DNA of 13,559 nucleotides from Anaerolineaceae bacterium (GTDB lineage: Bacteria; Chloroflexota; Anaerolineae; Anaerolineales; Anaerolineaceae), in NCBI GenBank assembly GCA_011620445.1, contig WOZB01000102.1, forward strand, positions 2,120 through 15,678. The letters are read 5' to 3'. The translations under genes were made by a program, and so were the position numbers. Shown here piece by piece: positions 6,824-13,559 of this stretch. Every line of letters begins with the position of its first letter. The stretch's first letter is position 1. The notes under the pieces are model-generated. The model was not told where the DNA came from and ran no database searches. It worked only from the letters and a program-made list of their open reading frames with translations.

Positions 6824-8179
6824 ATGAAGGCTCCACAAGCTTGGCAGGCAGTCAAGGCACAACTGAAAATGGATCTCTCCAAAGCCCAATATGAAACCTG
6901 GGTTAAGCAGGCTGAATTTATATCGTTCGACGAATCGATTGCGCTCATGACCATAGGTGCCCGCAATGCTTTTACCTGCGATTGGTTGAACGACCGCCTC
7001 AAGAGTACCGTTGCCAATAAACTGACCGGCCTCATGGCCAGCCCCATTGAAGTCTGTTTCAAGCTTGGCTCACAGGAATCTGCTGCCAGCCTTGAAACCC
7101 ATGACCCCATCGATGAGCCGCAAGTCTACCCCGAACCTGAACTTACCCCGGCTGAAGCACATGTGAACCCCCGATATCGCTTTGATAACTTCATCGTCGG
7201 CTCCTGCAATCGCCTGGCCCAAGCCGCCAGCCTGGCAGTAGCCAACGCGCCCGCCCAGGCCTACAACCCTCTGCTGATTTACAGCGGCGTCGGGCTTGGC
7301 AAGACCCACCTATTGCACGCCATCGGCAATGAAGTCGCCAAAACGGGCAAAAAGGTGCTTTACGTAACCGGCGAAGAGTTCACCAACGACATTGTGGATG
7401 CCATCCTGCGCAAAAACCAGGCAGCCTTCCGCGACGTCCGCGAAAAATACCGCGAGGTGGATGTGCTGCTGCTGGATGACGTGCAATTTCTCGCCGGCAA
7501 GGACCGCACCCAGGAAGAGTTCTTCCACACCTTCAACACGCTGCATAATGAAGGCAAACAAATCATTCTAACCTCCGACCGTCCCCCACGTGAGATGAGC
7601 ACCCTCGAAGAGCGCATGCGCTCACGTTTCACCTGGGGATTGGTGGTAGATATGCAATCGCCGGATTACGAAACCCGTTTAGCAATCCTGCTTTCCAAGA
7701 AAGAGGCAGAAAAACGCAAGATTCCAGCAGATGTACTGGCACTGATTGCAAAACAAGCTAATGCCAACATCCGCGAGTTGGAAGGCGCCTGGAACCGGGT
7801 GAATGCCTACGCAGACCTTTCGGGCTGCCCGGTGACTATCGAACTGGCTGAAAATGCCCTTTCAGACTACCTGCCTGCGCGGGAAGAACGTACCCCTTCG
7901 GATATCGTTAACGCGGTCTCGCACTTTTTTGGCCTCAACCGCGAAGATCTCACCGGCAAGAGCCGCAGTAGGGATGTTGTCTTACCCCGCCAGGTGGCTA
8001 TGTACCTTCTGCGTGAAGAAGGCGGAGTTTCCTTGCCGCGTATCGGCCAGGAACTGGGCGGCCGCGATCACACCACTGTGATGTATGCTTGCGATAAAAT
8101 CGCCGTTCTTATCCAGGAAGACGAAAAAGTGCGCCGCCAGGTCAGCCAACTGCGCGAACAGCTGTACCGTGCGAAGTAA
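6824..8179 (+). CDS. dnaA: Chromosomal replication initiator protein DnaA
   Basis: DnaA binds DnaA boxes at oriC, oligomerises with ATP and opens the duplex for helicase loading. The 451-residue length is typical. Domain I spans about 1-85 (AQYETWVKQAEF is the usual helix) and domain II is a short acidic linker (about 85-115). The AAA+ domain III follows, with Walker A GVGLGKT (155-161, K160), Walker B LLLDD (215-219), sensor 1 ILTSDRPP (248-255), arginine-finger region RMRSRF (264-269) and sensor 2 IRELEGA (316-322). Domain IV ends with the DNA-binding signature GRDHTTVMYACDKI (413-426). All key residues are present. ATG 6824 is chosen because GAGG (6812-6815) is well placed before it; the upstream TTG at 6770 lies inside the leader hairpin and adds unlike sequence. 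The gene is not followed by dnaN; it converges on polA. Confidence 0.97.
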   Translation: MKAPQAWQAVKAQLKMDLSKAQYETWVKQAEFISFDESIALMTIGARNAFTCDWLNDRLKSTVANKLTGLMASPIEVCFKLGSQESAASLETHDPIDEPQVYPEPELTPAEAHVNPRYRFDNFIVGSCNRLAQAASLAVANAPAQAYNPLLIYSGVGLGKTHLLHAIGNEVAKTGKKVLYVTGEEFTNDIVDAILRKNQAAFRDVREKYREVDVLLLDDVQFLAGKDRTQEEFFHTFNTLHNEGKQIILTSDRPPREMSTLEERMRSRFTWGLVVDMQSPDYETRLAILLSKKEAEKRKIPADVLALIAKQANANIRELEGAWNRVNAYADLSGCPVTIELAENALSDYLPAREERTPSDIVNAVSHFFGLNREDLTGKSRSRDVVLPRQVAMYLLREEGGVSLPRIGQELGGRDHTTVMYACDKIAVLIQEDEKVRRQVSQLREQLYRAK

Positions 8180-8196
8180 GCTTTCCCTCCAGCAAG

Positions 8197-8250
8197 AAAA
8201 AACGCCGACGCTAAATTTGCGCGCTGCATTTATTTAGGACTGTCGTTTTT
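8197..8250. terminator. Possible bidirectional terminator between dnaA and polA
   Basis: AAAAACG (8198-8204) can pair with CGTTTTT (8244-8250), and inside it CTAAAT (8211-8216) can pair with ATTTAG (8232-8237). The two stems are separated by poorly matched bases. The A run on one side and T run on the other would supply U-tracts in both directions, as expected between convergent genes. The structure is imperfect and the loop is long, so confidence is modest. Confidence 0.4.
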
Positions 8251-8258
8251 GCAGTGCC

Positions 8259-11090
8259 TTAGGCTTCAAAAACTTCGACGTAAGAATCATCCACCGATTC
8301 CAGCTCGCCCCAATTGGTACCCACTTTGGCTTCCACCACGAGTGGCACCGCCAGTTGCAATGCGCCTTCCATGATGCCTTTGGCCAGGTGAATCAGTTTA
8401 TCCACTTCCGCCTCTGGGCTCTCAAAAATTAGTTCATCATGAACTTGCAGCAGTAATCTGGATTGTAACCCGGCTTTTTTCATGGCTTCCGGCAGGGCGA
8501 TCATGGCTAGCTTGATGATATCCGCGGCTGTACCCTGGATAGGGGCATTGATGGCCTCACGCTCTTCGCGTTGGCGCATCAAGTAGTTTGTGCCTGCCTT
8601 CAGGTTGGGGAAGTAACGCCTTCTGCCCAATTTTGTTTCCACATAACCCACCTGGCTAGCTTCCATCCGGGTGTTGTTTAGCCAAGTCTTAACCTTTGGG
8701 AAGAGTTCAAAATATGCTTTTACAAAATTTTCTGCTTCCGCCAGGGTCAGGTCGGTCGAACGCGTGAGTCCATAAGGGCTCATGCCGTAAATCAAGCCAA
8801 AGTTAATGGCCTTGGCATGCCTGCGCTGCGCTTTTGTAACTTCATCCTGTTTGATCCCAAGAATGGCAGCGGCAGTAGTGGTGTGGATATCTTCCCCGCG
8901 CTGGAACGCACTGCGCATGGCCTCATCACCAGACATATCTGCCATGATGCGCAGCTCCACCTGGGAATAGTCCAGCGCAACCAGCTTAAAGCCTTCAGGC
9001 GAAACGAATCCCTGGCGTACGCGCCTGCCCAGATCTGTGCGGGTGGGGATGTTCTGCAGATTAGGGTTCTGGGAAGCAATACGGCCGGTAACTGTGCCGC
9101 ACTGATTGAAGGAAGTGTGCACCCTGCCGGTCTTGGGGTTCACTTGCAAGGGCAAGGTTTCCACGTAGGTGGATTGCAACTTGGTAAGCTCGCGCCATTC
9201 CAGCACATGATCCACTACCGGATGTTTACCGCGCATGTCCTCCAAAATGCCTGCTGCCGTGCTCAGCCTGCCGCTGGCTGTTTTCTTGGAACGATCTGGC
9301 GGTTCCAGGTCAAGGTGCTTAAAAAGCACATCCGAGAGCTGGGATGTAGAACCTATATTGAAGCGCTGGCCAGCTTCCTGAAATATTTGCTCTTCAAGCT
9401 TGCTGATCAAACCCTTTAGTTCGGCTCCGAATTTAGTAAATAGCGCATCATCCAACAGGATGCCATTTTCTTCCATGGTGGCCAGTACCGGCACTAATTT
9501 GAGCTCGATTTCATCGTTCAGTTTTTGAGCGTTGTGTTTTTGTAGCTCTTCCCTTAGCGGCTGCACCAGCCGCCAGGTCATTACTGCGTCCGAAGCCGCA
9601 TAGGGTGCCACTTTGGAAATGGCTACCTGGTCCATGCTGATCAGGTTTTTGCCTTTCCCAATGAGATCTTCGATGTGGGTCATTTCAATACCCAATCGCA
9701 CCCAGGCTAAAGCCTTCAAACCCAAATTGCGCGAATCCGGGTTTACCAGCCATTCCGCAATCATGCTGTCAAACCTCAGCGGGCTCACCTTAATCCCATG
9801 TTCTTCCAAAACCACTATGTCAAATTTGGCGTTGTGGCCAACTTTGGGAATCTCCTGCTTTTCAAGCACGCCAGCCAGGCCTTTACGCACTTGCTCCAAA
9901 GTGAGTTGTTTGCCGTTTCTGTGCCCAACCGGGATGTAATACCCTTTTTCAGCGTTGCCGGCAAGCGATATGCCCACCAGGTCAGCTTGCGTTGGAAGGA
10001 TGGATGTTGTTTCCGTATCAAAAGCGATTTGTTCCGCCTTTGAGAGCTCCTGTACACAAGCCTTCAGCGCTTCAGGAGTGTCCACAATGACCGTTTCAAA
10101 GCCCTGGGGAATACTCTCAACCGCCTCTGGTTTTGCGGAGGCAGTTTCTTCACCAAACAGAGAATTTTGGGTACTGAAGGCAGTTTGGCTAAGGCTGGGG
10201 CTGAGCTTCTTGATAAGGGCTTGCAAGCGCTGGATAAGCGTGCGGAACTCGAGCTGCCGGAAGATTTCTTCAACCGCGCCTGGTTCAAAGCGATGCACAT
10301 CCGCTTGTTTGAGGTCCAGCTTCACGTCCAGATCCGTGCGGATGAGTGCCAGATCCTGACTCATGTAAGCCAGCTCCTTGCCTTCCCGCAAAGCTGTTCC
10401 AGCCCGCCCGCTGATTTCGTCAAGGTGCTTATAAATGTTATCGAGAGTCTCGTATTTGGCCAATAGGCTCGTGGCCGTCTTCTCACCAATGCCGCGCACT
10501 CCCGGGATGTTATCCGAGGGGTCCCCCACCAGGGCTTTGTAATCCACAACTTGGTCTGGTCGAACCCCCATGCGTTTCATCACGTCTTCCGGGAAGTAAT
10601 CGTCATTGACTCCGGGTTTCGTCCCGGGCAGCTGCACAACCACGCGGTCATTGACCAGCTGAAAGAGGTCTCGATCGCCAGTGATAATCTTCACACCCAG
10701 GTCTGCTTGTTTGACCGCCCACTTGGACAGGCTGCCGATCACGTCATCAGCTTCATAGTTTTCGATCTCAACCCGGGGAATATTGAACGTATCAACCATC
10801 TCACGGATGCGGCCTATTTGCGGGCGAAGGTCTTCGGGCATTTTTGCCCGGGTGGCTTTGTATTCCTTGTATAAGTCATGTCTGAAAGTGCGCTTGGGGT
10901 CAAATGAAATCGCCATATAGTCCGGTTCTTCCGTCTCGAAAATGCGCAGCAAGATACTCGCAAAGCCGTAGACCCCGGCAGTTGGTTCACCTGAGCTGGT
11001 AGCCCAGCGTGTGGAACCTCCTGCAGTAAGCGCAAAATAAGCCCGGTAAGCCAGGGCATGGCCATCAAGCAGGTACAGGATTTTTGGCAT
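8259..11090 (-). CDS. polA: DNA polymerase I with 5' nuclease and 3'-5' exonuclease
   Basis: DNA polymerase I fills gaps, removes RNA primers and serves in repair. All three domains are present in 943 residues. The 5' nuclease (about 1-290) has acidic metal ligands D9, D64, E113, D115, D116, D139 and D141, and a helix-hairpin-helix GDPSDNIPGVRGIGEKTA (189-206). The proofreading domain (about 330-510) keeps FDTET (D358, E360), GHNAKFD (N420, D424) and YAASD (Y497, D501), so it should be active, unlike in Taq polymerase. The polymerase domain has motif A LDYSQ (706-710, D707), motif B with R756, K760, F764 and Y768, and motif C VHDE (883-886, D885). F764 matches the phenylalanine of the E. coli enzyme. 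The ATG at 11090 follows GAGG four bases upstream. It lies 14 bases after the stop of the preceding small gene, so the two probably share a transcript. Confidence 0.97.
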   Translation of the reverse strand: MPKILYLLDGHALAYRAYFALTAGGSTRWATSSGEPTAGVYGFASILLRIFETEEPDYMAISFDPKRTFRHDLYKEYKATRAKMPEDLRPQIGRIREMVDTFNIPRVEIENYEADDVIGSLSKWAVKQADLGVKIITGDRDLFQLVNDRVVVQLPGTKPGVNDDYFPEDVMKRMGVRPDQVVDYKALVGDPSDNIPGVRGIGEKTATSLLAKYETLDNIYKHLDEISGRAGTALREGKELAYMSQDLALIRTDLDVKLDLKQADVHRFEPGAVEEIFRQLEFRTLIQRLQALIKKLSPSLSQTAFSTQNSLFGEETASAKPEAVESIPQGFETVIVDTPEALKACVQELSKAEQIAFDTETTSILPTQADLVGISLAGNAEKGYYIPVGHRNGKQLTLEQVRKGLAGVLEKQEIPKVGHNAKFDIVVLEEHGIKVSPLRFDSMIAEWLVNPDSRNLGLKALAWVRLGIEMTHIEDLIGKGKNLISMDQVAISKVAPYAASDAVMTWRLVQPLREELQKHNAQKLNDEIELKLVPVLATMEENGILLDDALFTKFGAELKGLISKLEEQIFQEAGQRFNIGSTSQLSDVLFKHLDLEPPDRSKKTASGRLSTAAGILEDMRGKHPVVDHVLEWRELTKLQSTYVETLPLQVNPKTGRVHTSFNQCGTVTGRIASQNPNLQNIPTRTDLGRRVRQGFVSPEGFKLVALDYSQVELRIMADMSGDEAMRSAFQRGEDIHTTTAAAILGIKQDEVTKAQRRHAKAINFGLIYGMSPYGLTRSTDLTLAEAENFVKAYFELFPKVKTWLNNTRMEASQVGYVETKLGRRRYFPNLKAGTNYLMRQREEREAINAPIQGTAADIIKLAMIALPEAMKKAGLQSRLLLQVHDELIFESPEAEVDKLIHLAKGIMEGALQLAVPLVVEAKVGTNWGELESVDDSYVEVFEA

Positions 11091-11104
11091 ATTTCCTCAT
11101 TTAT

Positions 11105-11644
11105 CTAAAAGATTTGTTTCCAGGAATCCACTGCCTTCTCGAGAGTCTGAACTTCGAGTTTGGAGATACGGAAGGGTTGCGTGGCATCGTTGGATGGGTC
11201 AGCTTCCGGCATGGCTGAAAAAAGTGCCAGCAGGTCGTTATCAGTCGAATTTTGCGGCTCCAACTGACGGGCCTTGAGGCCGTCAAGCAAATCTCGTGAT
11301 TGCTGTTTGGATTGTTTAGTGTTAATTGCCTGCAGGAAGGCCTCTGCCTTTTGGTCCAGATCTTTCAGACGGGTTTCAAATGGAAAAACAAGCAGCGTCA
11401 GGCTGCCATCGTTGAGCGCTTGAGAATGCACAAGCGCGGCTTGGCTTGAAAGTTGGACCGCATCCAGTCTGCCCGTAGTTTGTGTAAAGGTCTGAGTTTG
11501 GGTAAGCAGAATCAGATGGGCGTAATCGCTTTGGTTCAGGCTTCCAAGCCAAACCGCCGGCTCAGGCTGTGAAAGCAATACAGCCGCGAGTAAACCGTGC
11601 CTCGCGCACAGAGCCTGCAATGCTTCGCTTTGTTCAGTCAACAT
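11105..11644 (-). CDS. Unknown protein with a roadblock/LC7-like fold, upstream of polA
   Basis: The 179-residue soluble protein matches no family with confidence. The order of predicted elements in the first 107 residues is helix (1-16), two strands (18-35), helix (39-53), three strands (60-90), helix (91-107). This is the order of the roadblock/LC7 fold, and GLLAAVLLS followed later by GSLTLLVFPFE resembles strand segments of such proteins. These often bind or regulate small GTPases or serve as scaffolds. The rest (108-179) is polar and probably disordered, rich in Q, S, D and K, ending in a short amphipathic helix. Start ATG 11644 has a -10-like TAAACT six bases upstream and no clear Shine-Dalgarno. 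It is the first gene of a likely two-gene unit with polA. The fold assignment is a weak inference; the gene itself is well supported by codon-dense ORF and spacing. Confidence 0.72.
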   Translation of the reverse strand: MLTEQSEALQALCARHGLLAAVLLSQPEPAVWLGSLNQSDYAHLILLTQTQTFTQTTGRLDAVQLSSQAALVHSQALNDGSLTLLVFPFETRLKDLDQKAEAFLQAINTKQSKQQSRDLLDGLKARQLEPQNSTDNDLLALFSAMPEADPSNDATQPFRISKLEVQTLEKAVDSWKQIF

Positions 11645-11650
11645 CTTTCA

Positions 11651-11679
11651 AGTTTAACCGTAGAAAATGCACTATGCAA
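11651..11679 (-). promoter_or_regulatory. Candidate promoter of the unknown gene/polA operon
   Basis: On the minus strand TTGCAT (11679-11674) and TAAACT (11656-11651) are 17 bases apart. TAAACT is followed by six bases and the ATG at 11644, the same leaderless geometry as the promoters at 3912 and 3983. The hexamers match consensus only in part (3 of 6 and 4 of 6), and there is no TG extension. Confidence 0.4.
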
Positions 11680-11723
11680 GCACCGGTATCTTCCAGTTTG
11701 AATTTATCACGTAAATGGTGGTA

Positions 11724-11817
11724 TTGACAAAACATTTTTAGATTGTTTACGAATCAAATTCCCCTTGATTCCTTTACAGGTCTTTTATTTGCTTGTAATT
11801 AAGGTACAATCTATATA
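11724..11817 (+). promoter_or_regulatory. Promoter region of the secreted-protein operon
   Basis: A perfect -35 consensus TTGACA lies at 11724-11729, but the bases 17-18 downstream (TTACGA, TACGAA) are weak as a -10. A better -10, TACAAT (11805-11810), and a TATATA (11812-11817) with TTGCTT (11789-11794) 17 bases before it, lie further down. Several overlapping promoters are possible; a start near 11817-11824 would give a leader of about 65 bases before GTG 11888. Which one is used cannot be decided from the sequence. Confidence 0.4.
11751..11771. repeat. 7-bp perfect inverted repeat in the secreted-operon promoter region
   Basis: GAATCAA (11751-11757) is matched by TTGATTC (11765-11771) with the seven-base spacer ATTCCCC. 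It lies between the TTGACA at 11724 and the downstream -10 candidates, a usual place for an operator. No T tract follows, so a terminator is unlikely. Confidence 0.5.
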
Positions 11818-11887
11818 CATTTTTAGTGAGGCAAAAAGAGACAAAATCGTTAATCATTAAAACCTAGACCGAAAGGAGAAGCATCCG

Positions 11888-12292
11888 GTGCCCAGAGTAC
11901 TAAGGATTGTTTTACTAACTCTTGCTGTTATTCTCTTGCTTTATGGGGTCTACTATGTCCTCGGTCGCCCAGCTCTGCCAATCCCTGCCATTCGTTATAA
12001 AGTAAGCCAAGGTAACCAACTGTATGATTTGGTTAAAGCAACCGAATCAGACGAGTTGCGTTTAACTGTTGTTACCGATGGCCAAATTGACGTTGAAGGC
12101 GATGGCGACCGCTTGGCAAGCATCCAATACACCCCAAAAACGCTTGGCAATGCCCTGACTTTGGCTGGTAATTTCATAAGCAAAGATCAGCAAGAGTTCC
12201 AAACCGACGTCAGCAAACCTCTTCAAAACTTATCGTCATTGCTCTACAACATTCTTCGTTTTAAGCTCACCGTTTTATTAATTCCTGCCTGA
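11888..12292 (+). CDS. Unknown signal-anchored membrane protein
   Basis: The 134-residue protein has one N-terminal hydrophobic segment (about 6-26, after the basic MPR start) with no clear signal-peptidase site, so it is likely anchored with the rest outside the cytoplasm. A short polar domain follows, with DGQIDVEGDGDRLASIQYTP in its middle, and a second moderately hydrophobic C-terminal stretch (about 117-134, LLYNILRFKLTVLLIPA). I recognise no family. The GTG start is supported by AAAGGAGA (11873-11880) seven bases upstream, and starting there puts the membrane segment at the N-terminus. The next gene follows after 56 bases with its own ribosome-binding site, so the two are probably co-transcribed and may work together at the cell surface. 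No function can be stated. Confidence 0.78.
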   Translation: MPRVLRIVLLTLAVILLLYGVYYVLGRPALPIPAIRYKVSQGNQLYDLVKATESDELRLTVVTDGQIDVEGDGDRLASIQYTPKTLGNALTLAGNFISKDQQEFQTDVSKPLQNLSSLLYNILRFKLTVLLIPA

Positions 12293-12348
12293 GGGTCTTG
12301 AGACCTGCAAACTTAACCAAAATAAACTAGAAAGCAAAGGAAGACAAA

Positions 12349-13167
12349 ATGAACAAATTCTTAAAAATCTTATTTTCACTCCTGGCCATCCTTATGATTT
12401 CGATTTTTGCAGTCATTCAGGAAGCCAAGGTCGTCACAGCGGCCCCTCCTGCCCAGGAAGGCCCTGTGAATCAACTTTTCGTCGACGTGACCTACGACCC
12501 CGCGACCAAAGCCTACAGCATCGGAGGCTTTACACAGGAACAACTGGCGATGGTCGGTGTCACCCTGCCGGACCAGGTTCTTGCCTTGTTGGGTAGCTTT
12601 TCACAGGTTACCCTCAAACTGACTGGGCAGACTCTGGAGGTTCTGGCTGATGAAGCCAAATTGGCCACCATGGAATGGGATAAAGATTCCCGCTCATGGC
12701 TCTATGGCATGATCGATAATTTCACCCAAATGTCCCCGCTCGATCAGCAACGTGCTGAACTCTGGTTAGACAAAGCTGACATCCAACTGGTCGTCCGGCA
12801 AAGCACTGAAATCAGCAAACCCCTGGTTATTGACCTGAATACCATTGTCAATGTGGATATTGATAAATCTGGTAGAGTGAAAGTGGAAGGTTTTGACACT
12901 GGCAGTGCACTGCCTGCTTCGGTTACCGGTCTCTTGGATACTGCCAAGGTCAAGGATTTGACCCTGTGCTGGAGCAAGGGCGTACTCAAGAACAAAGTAA
13001 ATGGTGCTGACATCCCATCCGTCACCGTCTTCCAAGAAGGTGTCTCAGTTGTGGATAAGGCTTTCGGCCTTAATCTCGGCGACATCGGCCAGGTCTTCCA
13101 ATCTCAGTTAGGTGCCAGCGTGGCCTATGGCGGTGGAATGCACACCGACAACCAGTGCGGCGAGTAA
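12349..13167 (+). CDS. Unknown secreted protein with internal duplication
   Basis: The 272-residue product has a classical signal peptide: basic start (NKFLK), hydrophobic core (about 7-23) and a small-residue site VVTAA near residues 28-32, so it is exported. The mature part shows two similar halves. Half A (about 45-110) runs VDVTYD, IGGF at 58-61, LPDQVLALL at 73-81, then VTLKLTG. Half B (about 167-230) runs VNVDID, VEGF at 179-182, LPASVTGLL at 188-196, then LTLCWSKG. Two cysteines (C207, C270) could form a disulphide outside the cell. There is no catalytic motif, lipobox or repeat family I recognise. ATG 12349 follows AAAGGAAG (12336-12343) closely. The gene ends 16 bases before a strong terminator, closing the operon with the preceding membrane protein. 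Confidence 0.83.
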   Translation: MNKFLKILFSLLAILMISIFAVIQEAKVVTAAPPAQEGPVNQLFVDVTYDPATKAYSIGGFTQEQLAMVGVTLPDQVLALLGSFSQVTLKLTGQTLEVLADEAKLATMEWDKDSRSWLYGMIDNFTQMSPLDQQRAELWLDKADIQLVVRQSTEISKPLVIDLNTIVNVDIDKSGRVKVEGFDTGSALPASVTGLLDTAKVKDLTLCWSKGVLKNKVNGADIPSVTVFQEGVSVVDKAFGLNLGDIGQVFQSQLGASVAYGGGMHTDNQCGE

Positions 13168-13183
13168 ATTTAGATTTTTCGAT

Positions 13184-13214
13184 AAAACAGAGCGCCTATT
13201 TTGCGCTCTGTTTT
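13184..13214 (+). terminator. Strong intrinsic terminator of the secreted-protein operon
   Basis: AAAACAGAGCGC (13184-13195) pairs perfectly with GCGCTCTGTTTT (13203-13214) over 12 bp, with the seven-base loop CTATTTT, and is followed by CTTT. The A run before and T run after the GC-rich core give U-tracts on both strands, so it could also stop transcription from the opposite side. Confidence 0.92.
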
Positions 13215-13380
13215 CTTTAACCAGAGGCAATATATTTCCGCCATTCTCTCTCCCGTCCCGTCATGGACATATAAACCCATCTTCCTTAACAGACCATAAC
13301 TTAGGTCAGACCCGGGATTCTGCTGGCCATTAATTCTGCCTTCTTTGCTGGTCTGGGTGCTGTCAGGCTCATTATCTTCT

Positions 13381-13389
13381 TGATAAAAT
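13381..13389 (+). promoter_or_regulatory. Extended -10 for the last, truncated gene
   Basis: TGATAAAAT is identical to the extended -10 at 3980-3988. The 16-base context (TGATAAAATnCnCCTA) differs at only two positions between the two sites. Transcription would start near 13396, about 25 bases before ATG 13421. No clear -35 is seen. Confidence 0.45.
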
Positions 13390-13420
13390 ACACCTACCGC
13401 GTGGGAAGGACCGGAATTGA

Positions 13421-13559
13421 ATGATCAAAGAATTTGATGGCAGCTTGCAAGCCTGTCAAGATATTTTACTGATAGACAAAGAGGTTTTTGATGAAATTAA
13501 GGTAGATGCCCCCGCCCTTCAAGTAATGCTCGCTCGCGGGGGTACCTCTCGTGTCTTGA
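13421..13559 (+). CDS. 5' part of a possible GNAT acetyltransferase, cut by the window end
   Basis: An open frame of 46 codons runs from ATG 13421 to the end of the window. The start MIKEFDGSLQACQDILLIDK followed by EVFDEIKVDAPALQVMLARG resembles the first helix region of GNAT acetyltransferases, where a short strand is followed by an amphipathic helix and a loop. The diagnostic acetyl-CoA motif would lie beyond the window, so the family call is weak. A possible ribosome-binding site (AAGGA, 13406-13410) is ten bases upstream, and an extended -10 lies at 13381-13389. It is preceded by a strong terminator and so begins a new transcription unit. Confidence 0.5.
   Translation, partial: MIKEFDGSLQACQDILLIDKEVFDEIKVDAPALQVMLARGGTSRVL

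Noticed and set aside
8882..8890. TGTGGATAT, a near-match to a DnaA box, in polA
   Set aside because: One mismatch, isolated and inside coding sequence; expected by chance in a window of this size.
12294..12305. Short inverted repeat GGTCT-TG-AGACC between the two surface-protein genes
   Set aside because: Five-bp arms with a two-base gap and no T tract; too small to call a terminator or processing site.
13050..13058. TGTGGATAA, a perfect DnaA-box sequence
   Set aside because: It is a single copy inside the secreted-protein gene, where it encodes V-D-K within VVDKAF. No other boxes cluster with it, so a chance match is likelier than an origin element.

Overview
The window (about 13.6 kb, roughly half GC) is an ordinary stretch of bacterial chromosome with house-keeping and membrane genes, small operons, and no mobile element, CRISPR array, rRNA or tRNA that I could find. 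The best guess for the host is a member of the Chloroflexota (Anaerolineae-like). This is an inference from the general look of the proteins and from the pairing of a flippase-like membrane protein with a FAD oxidoreductase. It is not proven by any marker in the window.

Layout. (1) 3-1431, plus strand: the 3' part of a Nudix hydrolase, then a ten-helix DMT/EamA transporter. (2) 1498-3905, minus strand: an ABC-F ATPase followed by a GNAT acetyltransferase, joined by an ATGA stop/start overlap. (3) 3906-3994: a compact divergent promoter region holding a perfect 12-bp direct repeat with a 13-bp period. (4) 3995-6375, plus strand: a flippase-like (UPF0104/AglD-type) membrane protein and a FAD-dependent oxidoreductase, again joined by ATGA. 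(5) 6376-6823: a 448-base non-coding region with palindromes, a good promoter and a structured leader in front of dnaA. (6) 6824-8179: dnaA. It is convergent with (7) 8259-11644, minus strand: a small roadblock-like unknown gene followed by a full-length, proofreading-competent polA. (8) 11888-13167, plus strand: two unknown genes, a signal-anchored protein and a secreted protein with an apparent internal duplication, ended by a very clear intrinsic terminator. (9) 13421-end: the 5' end of a gene that may be another GNAT acetyltransferase.

Replication is the main shared theme. Initiator DnaA and DNA polymerase I face each other, but dnaN is absent and no DnaA-box cluster is visible, so nothing here supports calling an origin. 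A second theme is promoter architecture. An extended -10 motif of the form TGnTAnAAT or TGnTATACT appears upstream of several genes. For three genes a -10-like hexamer lies exactly six bases before the ATG, which suggests leaderless transcripts. The most novel parts are the secreted pair at 11888-13167, the coupled flippase/oxidoreductase operon, and the structured dnaA upstream region.
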